A program made the translations under genes and the position numbers. From NCBI GenBank assembly GCA_035532035.1, contig DATKRS010000004.1, forward strand, positions 241,001 through 305,000: a DNA stretch of 64,000 bases, in the 5' to 3' direction. Source of the DNA: Candidatus Dormiibacterota bacterium (GTDB lineage: Bacteria > Vulcanimicrobiota > Vulcanimicrobiia > Vulcanimicrobiales > Vulcanimicrobiaceae). Positions within the stretch are counted from its first letter, which is position 1, and each line of letters starts with the position of its first letter. Below, piece after piece: positions 53,569-61,850 of this stretch. The notes under the pieces are model-generated. The model was not told the origin of the DNA. It did no database searches and saw only the letters and a program-made list of their open reading frames with translations.

Positions 53569-54858
53569 TTGAAACGATTGGGCATCGGGGTTCTAGGAAC
53601 GCTGATTGTAGCGTTCTTCGGGCTTGCCGCGGTGGCCATGCCGTCTCCCGCGTCGGCGCAGCGTAACATTGGGAAAGCTGCGGTCGCACAGGCGGCGGCT
53701 CCCGCACCGGATTTCGGCTCGCCGCCGTCCGGCGCGATTCCGATTCTCTATAACGACCACCACGTATATACCAAACCCGACACGCTGCGGCAGAGCCGCG
53801 TGCTCGCGGCGCTCGTCCGCAACGGCACAGTGCTCATCCCGCTGCGCTCCATGTTCGAACAGATGGGCGCATCGGTCGCGTACGACCCGTCGACGCGCAC
53901 CGTGACCGTCTCGAAAGCGGGCGCGGAAGTCCAGGTAACGGTAGGACGCCCCGTGGTCGTCGTGAACGGCGAGTCGCGTCCGCTCGACGTGCCACCGATC
54001 ATGTATGACGGCATGGTCCTCGTACCGGTTCGCGTGATCTCGGAAGGCATGGGCGCGTACGTCCAGTGGGTGCCGGACCAGCGCGTCGTCGTCGTACGGT
54101 ATCTGCCGCCGACGCCGCCTCCGCCTCCGCCTCCGCCGCAGACGCCTGCTCCCGCGCCACCGCCCCCGACACCGGCTCCAGCTCCGCCGGCGCACTATAA
54201 CGACCTGTACGTCGCCGGAGACTACATCATCTCTCCGAAGGTGTACAACGAGTTCAGCCCCGGAAACACGGGTAGATCTTCGTACGCGGTGCGTGGCGCA
54301 TTTGAGTTCACCACGTGGAGCATCCCGTGGATGATCGCCGGGGACTTCCGGCAGTACCAGTATCCGCACAACTGCGCGAGCCCAACCGATCCGCAGTGCA
54401 TCGTTACGAACATCGGCGGCATCGGAACCTCGTTCGTGCCGTCCTTTACGGCGCGCGACCAGGATCTCGACGCTCGCGTGGGTATCCGCGTCGCGCAACC
54501 GCGGATCTATATCGGCGTCGGGTACCTTTGGCGCTCGAACAACTACGGGTATCCGAGCATGAACGGCTGGGGCTTCGGCGTGGAAAAACTGCCGGACCTC
54601 GATCACGCCTTGTCGCTGTACGGCAGCGCGTGGTACTACCCGAACGTGCGCGGCACGTACACGGACAGCCTAGGCGCGCCATGGCTTCTCGCCTACCGCG
54701 TGCTCAAGTACCAGATCGGCCTGACCTACGTCATCGGCAACAGCCCGATCTTCATCGACTTGGGCTGGCTCGGTGACAGCGGCCGGGCCGCCAACGCAAA
54801 CGACCCGGCGTCTTACAGCCACAACGGGCCGTACGCGGGGATCGGGATCAAGTTCTAG
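53569..54858 (+). CDS. Copper amine oxidase N-domain protein with C-terminal barrel-like region
   Basis: TTG 53569 lies behind AAGGAGG. After a signal peptide (ending ASAQ, about 31) residues 58-178 form a copper-amine-oxidase N-terminal-like domain (VLIPLRSMFEQMGASVAYDP, MVLVPVRVISEGMGAYVQWV). A Pro-rich linker of about 30 residues follows, then about 220 residues of alternating beta strands ending GPYAGIGIKF, with a terminal Phe typical of outer-membrane barrels. The product may be an envelope protein linking peptidoglycan or glycan to the outer membrane. The combination is uncommon; function is unknown. Confidence 0.8.
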   Translation: MKRLGIGVLGTLIVAFFGLAAVAMPSPASAQRNIGKAAVAQAAAPAPDFGSPPSGAIPILYNDHHVYTKPDTLRQSRVLAALVRNGTVLIPLRSMFEQMGASVAYDPSTRTVTVSKAGAEVQVTVGRPVVVVNGESRPLDVPPIMYDGMVLVPVRVISEGMGAYVQWVPDQRVVVVRYLPPTPPPPPPPPQTPAPAPPPPTPAPAPPAHYNDLYVAGDYIISPKVYNEFSPGNTGRSSYAVRGAFEFTTWSIPWMIAGDFRQYQYPHNCASPTDPQCIVTNIGGIGTSFVPSFTARDQDLDARVGIRVAQPRIYIGVGYLWRSNNYGYPSMNGWGFGVEKLPDLDHALSLYGSAWYYPNVRGTYTDSLGAPWLLAYRVLKYQIGLTYVIGNSPIFIDLGWLGDSGRAANANDPASYSHNGPYAGIGIKF

Positions 54859-54865
54859 ATGCCCC

Positions 54866-54901
54866 GGCGCGGAGGCCCGGCGCTCGGCCGGCCTCCGCGC
54901 C
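54866..54901. terminator. 12-bp-stem hairpin before the rpsK promoter
   Basis: GGCGCGGAGGCC (54866-54877) is perfectly complementary to GGCCTCCGCGCC (54890-54901), with a 12-base loop. It begins seven bases after the upstream stop and touches the -35 of the rpsK promoter. No T-run is present, so a Rho-assisted or boundary function is possible. Confidence 0.6.
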
Positions 54902-54930
54902 TTGACCTAGGCCTCCGGCTACGATAAGAT
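54902..54930 (+). promoter_or_regulatory. Sigma-70 promoter of rpsK-rpsD-rpoA-rplQ
   Basis: TTGACC (54902-54907), a 17-bp spacer and TAAGAT (54925-54930) precede a leader of about 60 nt. It lets the alpha-operon remainder be expressed independently of rpsM. Confidence 0.75.
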
Positions 54931-54995
54931 ACACCCTTGGCGCCGGGGCTCTCACCGGTGCTCGCGGCATACTCGCCTTCCACCGGAGTCTCTTT

Positions 54996-55391
54996 TTGGC
55001 TGCCAAAAAGCAAACCAAGACACGCCGCAAGCGTGAGGTGAAGAACGTCCAAACGGGCGTCTCCCACATTCATGCATCCTTCAATAACACCATCGTGACG
55101 ATTGCCGACGCGCACGGGAACGTACTCTCGTGGGCTTCAGCCGGAAACCTTGGTTTCAAAGGCTCGAAGAAGTCGACGCCGTTCGCGGCCCAGATGGCAG
55201 CCGAAGCCGCGGCGCGCAAAGCGATGGAACACGGGCTCAAGACGACGGAAGTGCTCGTCAGGGGACCCGGAGCCGGCCGTGAGGCTGCGATCCGATCGCT
55301 GCAAGCGGCTGGCCTGGAGATTACGCTCATTAAGGACGTCACGCCGATTCCGCACAACGGCTGCCGCCCGCCCAAGCGGCGGAGGGTATAA
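54996..55391 (+). CDS. rpsK: 30S ribosomal protein S11
   Basis: TTG 54996 follows GGAG. The 131-aa S11 has [40 protein letters not shown] and [16 protein letters not shown]. The stop overlaps the rpsD start. Confidence 0.97.
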   Translation: MAAKKQTKTRRKREVKNVQTGVSHIHASFNNTIVTIADAHGNVLSWASAGNLGFKGSKKSTPFAAQMAAEAAARKAMEHGLKTTEVLVRGPGAGREAAIRSLQAAGLEITLIKDVTPIPHNGCRPPKRRRV

Positions 55392-56047
55392 TGTCGCGGT
55401 ACACCGGACCGGTCTGTCGCCTCTGCCGTCGCGAGACCGCGGCGAGCAAGACGGGCGAGAAGATCAAGCTGTTCCTCAAAGGCGATCGCTGTCTCTCACG
55501 CAAGTGCGCGGTCGAGCGGCGTGGAACGGCTCCCGGCCAGAAAACGGCGGGAAAATCGCGCACGAAGGTCTCGGAGTACGGGCGGCAGCTGCGCGAGAAA
55601 CAGAAAATGCGCCGTTACTACGGCGTGCACGAAGCGCAGTTCAAGAACTACTTTCGCGAGGCGGCTCGCGTTCCGGGACAGACAGGAAGAACGTTCTTAC
55701 AGTTATTAGAGCGGCGCCTCGACAACATCGTCTACCGGTTGAACCTGGCGGCAAGCCGCGCGCAGGCGCGGCAACTCGTCACGCACCGCCACTTCAAGAT
55801 CAACGGCAAGGTCGTCAACGTTCCGTCGCATATCGTGAGGCCAGGCGACGTCGTGACCATTGGGCAGCGCAGCCTCAAGTCGCCGGTTTTCGAAGCCAAC
55901 TTGGAACAAGCGCGCAGCCGGCGCCCTCCCGATTGGCTCGAATGGAACGAGCAGGAGCACGCTGCGAAAGTGCTGCAACTACCAGCCCGCGAGCATATCG
56001 ACACGCCGGTGGACGAACAGCTCATCGTCGAATACTACTCTCGTTGA
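55391..56047 (+). CDS. rpsD: 30S ribosomal protein S4
   Basis: The 218-aa S4 has N-terminal CRLC and later C...C residues for zinc, RYYGVHEAQFKNYFREA and LLERRLDNIVYRLNLAASRA with the S4 RNA-binding domain (QARQLVTHRHFKINGKVVNV). A 110-bp gap before rpoA contains a short GGGTC/GACCC stem (56098-56110). Confidence 0.97.
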   Translation: MSRYTGPVCRLCRRETAASKTGEKIKLFLKGDRCLSRKCAVERRGTAPGQKTAGKSRTKVSEYGRQLREKQKMRRYYGVHEAQFKNYFREAARVPGQTGRTFLQLLERRLDNIVYRLNLAASRAQARQLVTHRHFKINGKVVNVPSHIVRPGDVVTIGQRSLKSPVFEANLEQARSRRPPDWLEWNEQEHAAKVLQLPAREHIDTPVDEQLIVEYYSR

Positions 56048-56157
56048 TCCGCATCCGCGGAACGACGACATTCCGCCGTTAGGCGTACGATCGGAGCGGG
56101 TCAGGGACCCGAACCGGATAACGTAAACGGCCCGCAAAGGATCGAAGAAACCGCACC

Positions 56158-57084
56158 ATGACCACTCTGGAAGCACCCGTCGGCGCAAACATCGAGGTTC
56201 GCGAGCGACGCGAGAACTATGCGAAGTTCATCGTCGAACCGCTCGATCGCGGATTCGGCATCACGCTCGGAAACGCGCTGCGCCGGATTCTCCTCAGCTC
56301 GATCCCCGGCGCCGCAGTCACGTACATGAAGCTCAACGGCGTGTTGCACGAGTTCTCGACCATCCCGGGGATGGTCGAGGACACGATCGCGCTGATGCTC
56401 AATCTGAAAGGACTGCCCGTCAAGCTCAACGGTGACGAGCCCAAAGTCCTGACGCTCAACGCGAACGGAGCGAAGAACGTCATCGCTGGCGACATCACAC
56501 CGGATGCCGACGTCGAGATCCTCGAGCCCTCGTATCATCTCGCGACGTTGACGGCGAAGGACGCGAAACTCTCCATGGAGATCGGCATCGAAAAGGGGCG
56601 CGGCTACGTCATGGCCGATCGCCAGCGCAACGTCGAGCACATGATCGGCCTGATCCCGCTCGATTCGATGTTCTCGCCGATCCGCAAGGTCAACTTCACC
56701 GTTGACGACACGCGCGTCGGCCAGAGCGTCGACTACGACCGTCTGACCGTCGAGATCGAGACGAACGGCGCCATCACTCCGGAAGAAGCACTAGCGACCG
56801 CCGCGCGGATTGCGCAAGAACAGTTCGATCTCTTCGTATCCTTCACCGATCGGACGGAGCCGCTACCGGAGACGCCGCCGAACGAGTGGGACGTACCGGT
56901 CGAGACGCTCAACCTCTCCGTACGCTCTTTCAATTGCCTGAAGCGCGCGGGAATCTCGAAGATCTCCGAGCTACTCGATCTGAGCGAGGACGAGATCATG
57001 AAGATGCGCAACTTCGGCAAGAAGTCACTCGACGAGATCAAGCAAGTACTCGCGGAGCGTGGGCTCTCGCTTCGGCAGTCGTAA
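56158..57084 (+). CDS. rpoA: RNA polymerase alpha subunit
   Basis: The 308-aa protein has the alpha-NTD (EPLDRGFGITLGNALRRILL) and alpha-CTD (VRSFNCLKRAGISKISELLD, then MRNFGKKSLDEIK), the domain that contacts UP elements and activators. The usual place between rpsD and rplQ is kept. Confidence 0.98.
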   Translation: MTTLEAPVGANIEVRERRENYAKFIVEPLDRGFGITLGNALRRILLSSIPGAAVTYMKLNGVLHEFSTIPGMVEDTIALMLNLKGLPVKLNGDEPKVLTLNANGAKNVIAGDITPDADVEILEPSYHLATLTAKDAKLSMEIGIEKGRGYVMADRQRNVEHMIGLIPLDSMFSPIRKVNFTVDDTRVGQSVDYDRLTVEIETNGAITPEEALATAARIAQEQFDLFVSFTDRTEPLPETPPNEWDVPVETLNLSVRSFNCLKRAGISKISELLDLSEDEIMKMRNFGKKSLDEIKQVLAERGLSLRQS

Positions 57085-57086
57085 CG

Positions 57087-57440
57087 ATGCCGCACCAGAT
57101 CGCGTACAAGCGGCTTTCACGAACCGACGGGCATCGGCGCGCGCTGCTGCGCAATCTCGCTACGTCGTTGTTCAAGCACGAGAAGATCGAGACGACGTCC
57201 ACGAAGGCGAAGGAGGTCAGCCGCTTAGCCGAGCGCCTCATCACGGCGGCGATGAAGGGCGACCTCGCGGCGCGCAGGCGCGTTGCGGAATACGTCACCG
57301 AGCCCGCGGTGGTGAAGAAACTGGTCGAGCAGATCGCGCCGGGATTCCGCGGGAGAGCGGGCGGCTATACGCGCATCACGAAGACGCGCGTGCGCAACGG
57401 CGACGCCGCGGAGCTGTCGCTGGTGGAGTTGGTGAGGTAG
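57087..57440 (+). CDS. rplQ: 50S ribosomal protein L17
   Basis: ATG 57087 gives 117 aa with LSRTDGHRRALLRNLATSLF and GRAGGYTRITKTRVRNGDAA. It closes the ribosomal cluster. The single TAG stop is followed in the same frame, with no gap, by the trpD reading frame. Confidence 0.97.
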   Translation: MPHQIAYKRLSRTDGHRRALLRNLATSLFKHEKIETTSTKAKEVSRLAERLITAAMKGDLAARRRVAEYVTEPAVVKKLVEQIAPGFRGRAGGYTRITKTRVRNGDAAELSLVELVR

Positions 57441-57470
57441 ATTTCGTACGCGTCGCTGCTGCGCCGTATC

Positions 57471-58445
57471 TTGGACGGCGGGAGGCTCGACGAAGCGGAG
57501 GCGGCCGCCCTCGTCGGGGCCATCATGGACGGCGACGTCGGGCCGAGTCTGGCGGCTGGGCTGCTCGTCGCGCTTGCGGCTCGCGGCGAAACGCATGACG
57601 AGGTCGCCGGAGCGGCGCGCGCGATGCGCGAGCGATGCGTGCGTCTCGATCACGAGCTGCCGGTGCTGGTCGACATCGTCGGCACAGGAGGCGACAGCTC
57701 GGGGACGATCAACATCTCCACGATGGCTGCCCTCGTCGTCGCAGCGGCAGGCGTTCCCGTTGCGAAGCACGGAAATCGTGCGGCCTCGGGCGTATGTGGC
57801 AGCGCCGACGTTCTCGAGGCTGCGGGGTTACGGCTCGATGCGTCACCGCAGCGCAGCGCGCGCATGCTGCGCGAGACGAACTTCACGTTCCTTTTTGCGC
57901 CGCACTACCATCCCGCGATGAAGCAGGTCGCGCCGATGCGTGGAGAGCTGGGCGTTCCGACGATCTTCAATCTGCTGGGCCCGCTAACGAACCCCGCGCG
58001 CCCGACGCATCTCGTCGTCGGCGTGGCGCGTCCCGCTGCAGTAGAGATTGTGGCTGCCATCCTGGAGCGGATGGGAACGAGCGGCGCGGTCGTGCACGGT
58101 CCCGGCGGCATGGACGAAATCGCGGGCGAGGGCGCGACGAGCGTGCTTTTGTTTGGGAATGACGTGCGGCGGTTCGAGATCGATCCGAGCGCCTTCGGCG
58201 TGCACGCCTCATTAGCGGAGCTTTCGGGCGCGACGCGGGATGCGTGCCTGGCAGCCTTTCTAGACGTACTGGGCGGAGAGCAATCTGCGCGCGCGGACGT
58301 CGTCGCGCTCAATGCCGCGCTCGCGTTGACCGTGGCCGGCGCTCGCCCATCGCTCGAAGATGCATTTGCATCCGCGCGCGAGGTGCTTGCGAGCGGAGAA
58401 GCGTTGCGCGTCTTCGAGCGCGCGAAGACGGTTGCCTATGCCTGA
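57471..58445 (+). CDS. trpD: Anthranilate phosphoribosyltransferase
   Basis: VDIVGTGGDSSGTINISTMA (phosphate-binding GTGGD), KHGNRAASGVCGSADVLEA, FLFAPHYHPAMKQVAPMR and NLLGPLTNPA are diagnostic. The TTG at 57471 gives 324 aa but omits the first helix. The homologous N-terminus (ISYASLLRRILDGGRL) reads back to ATT 57441, directly after the rplQ TAG. The true start may therefore be ATT or CTG (57456), or the protein may be made by read-through of L17. Confidence 0.9.
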   Translation: MDGGRLDEAEAAALVGAIMDGDVGPSLAAGLLVALAARGETHDEVAGAARAMRERCVRLDHELPVLVDIVGTGGDSSGTINISTMAALVVAAAGVPVAKHGNRAASGVCGSADVLEAAGLRLDASPQRSARMLRETNFTFLFAPHYHPAMKQVAPMRGELGVPTIFNLLGPLTNPARPTHLVVGVARPAAVEIVAAILERMGTSGAVVHGPGGMDEIAGEGATSVLLFGNDVRRFEIDPSAFGVHASLAELSGATRDACLAAFLDVLGGEQSARADVVALNAALALTVAGARPSLEDAFASAREVLASGEALRVFERAKTVAYA

Positions 58446-59235
58446 CGTGCTGGAGCCGATTTTTGCGTCAGCGCTCGAGCGGTTCGCCGCAGCGGAGCGC
58501 TCCGAGTCGTATGCAACGGTGCGGGAACGCGCGCTCGCGCGGATGGGCGAGCGTCGCGGCTTTCTCGGCGCGTTGCGCGCCGCCGATGGCTGCGCGATCG
58601 TCGCGGAAATCAAGCGGGCGTCGCCTTCGGCGGGGCTCATCGCGCGGAACTTCGACGCCGCAGCGATTGCCCGCAGCTACGACGACGCGGATGCGATCAG
58701 CGTCCTCACGGAGCCCGATCATTTCCTTGGTGATTTGGCATTTGTCGACGTCGCGCGCGCGGCGTCACGGCGGCCGATCTTGCGCAAAGATTTTCTCGGA
58801 AGCCGTTATGCAATCGCGCAGTCGGCGGCGCACGGTGCGGACTGCGTGCTGCTCATCGTCGCCGCGCTCGACGACCGGATGCTGGCAGCCTGCATGGACG
58901 AGGTCTCGGCGTACGCTATGGATGCGCTCGTCGAGGTACACGACGAGGCCGAGCTCGAGCGTGCAGTGCGCAGCGGAGCGAGAGTCGTCGGGGTGAACAA
59001 CCGCAACCTGCGCACGCTGACGACCGATCTCGCGACGAGCGAGTTGCTCTTACCGCAGGTTCCGCGGGAGGTCTTCGCGATCAGCGAGAGCGGAATGCAA
59101 CATGCGGAAGACTTGCTGCGCTTGCGGCAGGCTGGAGCACGGGGATTCCTCATCGGGGAGGCGTTAATGCGCGCAGAATCGCCGGGCGAGCGCATCGCGA
59201 GCTTGAAGGCAGCGCTTCGGGCGGACGTTCGCTGA
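58438..59235 (+). CDS. trpC: Indole-3-glycerol phosphate synthase
   Basis: ATG 58438 overlaps trpD by 8 bp and gives 265 aa. IVAEIKRASPSAGLI, ISVLTEPDHFLGDL, PILRKDFLGSRYAI, VGVNNRNLRTL and AISESGM are the TIM-barrel signatures. It converts CdRP to indole-3-glycerol phosphate. Confidence 0.97.
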   Translation: MPDVLEPIFASALERFAAAERSESYATVRERALARMGERRGFLGALRAADGCAIVAEIKRASPSAGLIARNFDAAAIARSYDDADAISVLTEPDHFLGDLAFVDVARAASRRPILRKDFLGSRYAIAQSAAHGADCVLLIVAALDDRMLAACMDEVSAYAMDALVEVHDEAELERAVRSGARVVGVNNRNLRTLTTDLATSELLLPQVPREVFAISESGMQHAEDLLRLRQAGARGFLIGEALMRAESPGERIASLKAALRADVR

Positions 59236-59864
59236 TGCGCACGCGCGTGAAGTTCTGTGGCTGCACGAGCTGGACCGACGTAGAACAAGCGATCGACGCC
59301 GGCGCCGATGCGGTCGGCATGATCTTCGCGGCGTCGCCGCGGCACATCACGTGGCCGGCATTCGAGGAGATCGCGCGCCGCATCCCCCCGTTCGTAACTG
59401 CCGTGGGCGTCTTTGCGAACCCGAAGCGCGCCGAGATCGAGGCGGCTCGAGACGAGCTGCCGGGCCTCGTCGTCCAGCTGCACGGAAACGAATCCGGAAC
59501 GTTCGCCTCGGAAATCGGGGGACTGGTCGTGAAGGCGCTTCCGGTGATGCCGGGCGACTCGACGGAGCGGCTCGCGCACCGCTGCCGCGAGTTTCCCGAT
59601 GCGCTCGTGCTCTTCGACACGGCGCGAGAAGACCGCGGCCTTCCGGGCACGCCCTTCGCGTGGGAGCACGTCGCGACCATCGCGCGCGTGCGGCCTATCG
59701 CGATTGCGGGCGGCCTGACGCCGGAGAACGTCGCGGGGTGCGTGCGAGAGGTCCGGCCGTTCGCGGTCGATGCGCGCAGCGGCGTCGAGGACAGCAGAGG
59801 ACGAAAGGACGCGGTGAAGATGGCTGCGTTCGTACGTGCCGTGAAAGACGCGGATGAAGCCTGA
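59235..59864 (+). CDS. trpF: Phosphoribosylanthranilate isomerase
   Basis: The 209-aa enzyme has VKFCGCTS (usual K-[I/F]-C-G motif with Cys), [22 protein letters not shown] and [15 protein letters not shown]. The start overlaps the trpC stop (TGATG). It catalyses the third specific tryptophan step. Confidence 0.95.
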   Translation: MRTRVKFCGCTSWTDVEQAIDAGADAVGMIFAASPRHITWPAFEEIARRIPPFVTAVGVFANPKRAEIEAARDELPGLVVQLHGNESGTFASEIGGLVVKALPVMPGDSTERLAHRCREFPDALVLFDTAREDRGLPGTPFAWEHVATIARVRPIAIAGGLTPENVAGCVREVRPFAVDARSGVEDSRGRKDAVKMAAFVRAVKDADEA

Positions 59865-61023
59865 CGCTCGCGGCTATTTCGGTGCCTTCGGCGGCCGGTT
59901 CGTGCCGGAGGTTCTCGCGTATGCACTCGAGGAGCTCGAGCGCGCCGTCGCAGAGGCTTTCGAGGACGAGCATTTCTGGAGCGAGTACCGTGCACTGCTG
60001 CGCTCGTATGTCGGCAGGCCATCGCCGCTCTACCGTGCGCAGCGCTTCGAAGCGCCGGGCGTACCGATGATCGTGAAGCGTGAAGACCTCAACCACACGG
60101 GCTCGCACAAAATCAACAACACGCTTGGTCAGGCATTGCTCGCGCGCCGCATGGGAAAGAAGCGCCTCATCGCCGAGACTGGGGCGGGCCAGCACGGTGT
60201 CGCCACCGCCACGGTCGGGGCGAGGTTCGGCTTGCCCGTCGACGTCTACATGGGCGCGCGCGACGTCGAACGCCAGGCACCCAACGTCGCATTGATGCAG
60301 CTCTTGGGCGCGACGGTGCATCCGGTGCACTCGGGAACGCAGACGCTGAAGGACGCAACGAACGAAGCGTTCCGCGTTTGGGCGACAGAGGTAGAGGAGA
60401 GTTTCTACGTCATCGGGAGCGTCGTCGGCGCGCATCCGTATCCGTACCTCGTGCGTGAACTCCAACGCGTCATCGGCGATGAGGCGCGCGAGCAGTGCGC
60501 GCGCGAGTACGGCCGTCTCCCAAGCGACGTCGTCGCCTGTGTCGGAGGCGGCAGCAACGCCATCGGCATCTTCACGGCCTTCTTGAACGACGACGTTCGG
60601 CTATGGGGAGTGGAGGCTGCGGGAGCGGGCACGGAGAGCGGTGAGACGGCGGCATCGCTCACCGCGGGAAGCGTCGGCGTGCTGCATGGATCGCGTTCCT
60701 ACGTCTTGCAAAGTGCCGAGGGCCAAATTGCGCAGACGCACTCGGTCAGTGCGGGCCTGGACTATCCGGGCGTCGGACCCGAGCACGCGTACCTGAAGGA
60801 GAGCGAACGCGTACGATACGTCGCGATTCGCGACGAGGAGGCTCTGGGGGCCTTCCACGATTTCGCCGGCGCCGAAGGCATCGTGCCGGCGCTGGAGAGC
60901 GCGCACGCCCTCGCGTTTGCGCGGACGCTCTCAGCGGACCGTAGCGACCTCGTACTGGTGAATCTCAGCGGCCGCGGCGACAAAGATCTCGCGCACGTGC
61001 GTTTCTTGTCATCCCGCGCGTAG
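59854..61023 (+). CDS. trpB: Tryptophan synthase beta chain
   Basis: The 389-aa PLP enzyme has [20 protein letters not shown], where the Lys after GSH forms the PLP Schiff base, [12 protein letters not shown], and [11 protein letters not shown] for the phosphate loop. It joins indole and serine. It overlaps trpF by 11 bp; the subunit works with TrpA. Confidence 0.98.
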   Translation: MKPDARGYFGAFGGRFVPEVLAYALEELERAVAEAFEDEHFWSEYRALLRSYVGRPSPLYRAQRFEAPGVPMIVKREDLNHTGSHKINNTLGQALLARRMGKKRLIAETGAGQHGVATATVGARFGLPVDVYMGARDVERQAPNVALMQLLGATVHPVHSGTQTLKDATNEAFRVWATEVEESFYVIGSVVGAHPYPYLVRELQRVIGDEAREQCAREYGRLPSDVVACVGGGSNAIGIFTAFLNDDVRLWGVEAAGAGTESGETAASLTAGSVGVLHGSRSYVLQSAEGQIAQTHSVSAGLDYPGVGPEHAYLKESERVRYVAIRDEEALGAFHDFAGAEGIVPALESAHALAFARTLSADRSDLVLVNLSGRGDKDLAHVRFLSSRA

Positions 61024-61811
61024 TGAGTGCAGCGTCGAACCTGCGCCTGGAACACGCGCTGCGCTCGCGCAAGCCCGCGTTCATTCCCTACCTCATGGCG
61101 GGCGATCCAGATATTGCAAGCACCGAGGCGATCGCTCGCGGGCTCGCGCAGGTGGGAGCCGTAGCGCTCGAGCTGGGCGTACCATACGGCGATCCGCTCG
61201 CCGACGGACCGACAATCGCCGCGGCCGGACAGCGGGCCCTCGCGAGCGGAACTCGAGTCCGTGACGTCTTGGCGCTCGTGCAGCGGTTGAGCGATGCGAT
61301 CCCCGTCGTGCTCTTCACGTACTTCAACCCGGTGTGCGCGTACGGCCTCGACCTGTTCGCTGCAGATGCGGCGAGCGCCGGCGCGGCCGGCGTCATCATT
61401 CCGGATATTACGCTCGAGGAGCTCGACGAGGTGCAACCGGCGTTCGAGCGGCGCGGGCTTGCCATGCCGCTACTCGTCGCTCCGACGACGCCCGCGCAGC
61501 GCGCGACGAGGATCGCGCAGCGCGCGACGGGCTTCGTCTACATCGTTTCTCGCCTGGGCGTCACAGGTGCAGCCGCGGCACCGAGCGTGGAACCGCTGCG
61601 CGTGCAGACCACGTTGCTTCGTGCGGTGACGCGCACGCCGCTTGCGGTGGGCTTCGGCATCAGTACGCGCGCGCACGTCGATACGATCGCATCGCTTGTA
61701 GACGGCTTCATCGTCGGCAGCGCGTTGATCGACGCCTACGCGGGAACGACGGGAGAGGAGGCCACTGCACGCGCGCAGGCGTTTGCACTGGAACTCGTCC
61801 GCGCCTCGTAA
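61023..61811 (+). CDS. trpA: Tryptophan synthase alpha chain
   Basis: The 262-aa protein has IPYLMAGDPD, LGVPYGDPLADGPTIAAA, with catalytic Glu in ALELGVPY and Asp in GVIIPDITLEE, and GFGISTRAHVDT. It cleaves indole-3-glycerol phosphate. The GTG start shares a base with the trpB stop. trpE and trpG are not in the window. Confidence 0.97.
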   Translation: MSAASNLRLEHALRSRKPAFIPYLMAGDPDIASTEAIARGLAQVGAVALELGVPYGDPLADGPTIAAAGQRALASGTRVRDVLALVQRLSDAIPVVLFTYFNPVCAYGLDLFAADAASAGAAGVIIPDITLEELDEVQPAFERRGLAMPLLVAPTTPAQRATRIAQRATGFVYIVSRLGVTGAAAAPSVEPLRVQTTLLRAVTRTPLAVGFGISTRAHVDTIASLVDGFIVGSALIDAYAGTTGEEATARAQAFALELVRAS

Positions 61812-61812
61812 G

Positions 61813-61841
61813 TTGCGGGATTCTCGCGCGGCAGCGATAAT
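61813..61841 (+). promoter_or_regulatory. Candidate promoter giving near-leaderless transcript
   Basis: TTGCGG (61813-61818), a 17-bp spacer and GATAAT (61836-61841) lie just before ATG 61851. Start of transcription would fall within a few bases of the ATG. No Shine-Dalgarno is visible, which fits leaderless translation. Confidence 0.45.
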
Positions 61842-61850
61842 ACTTCACAT

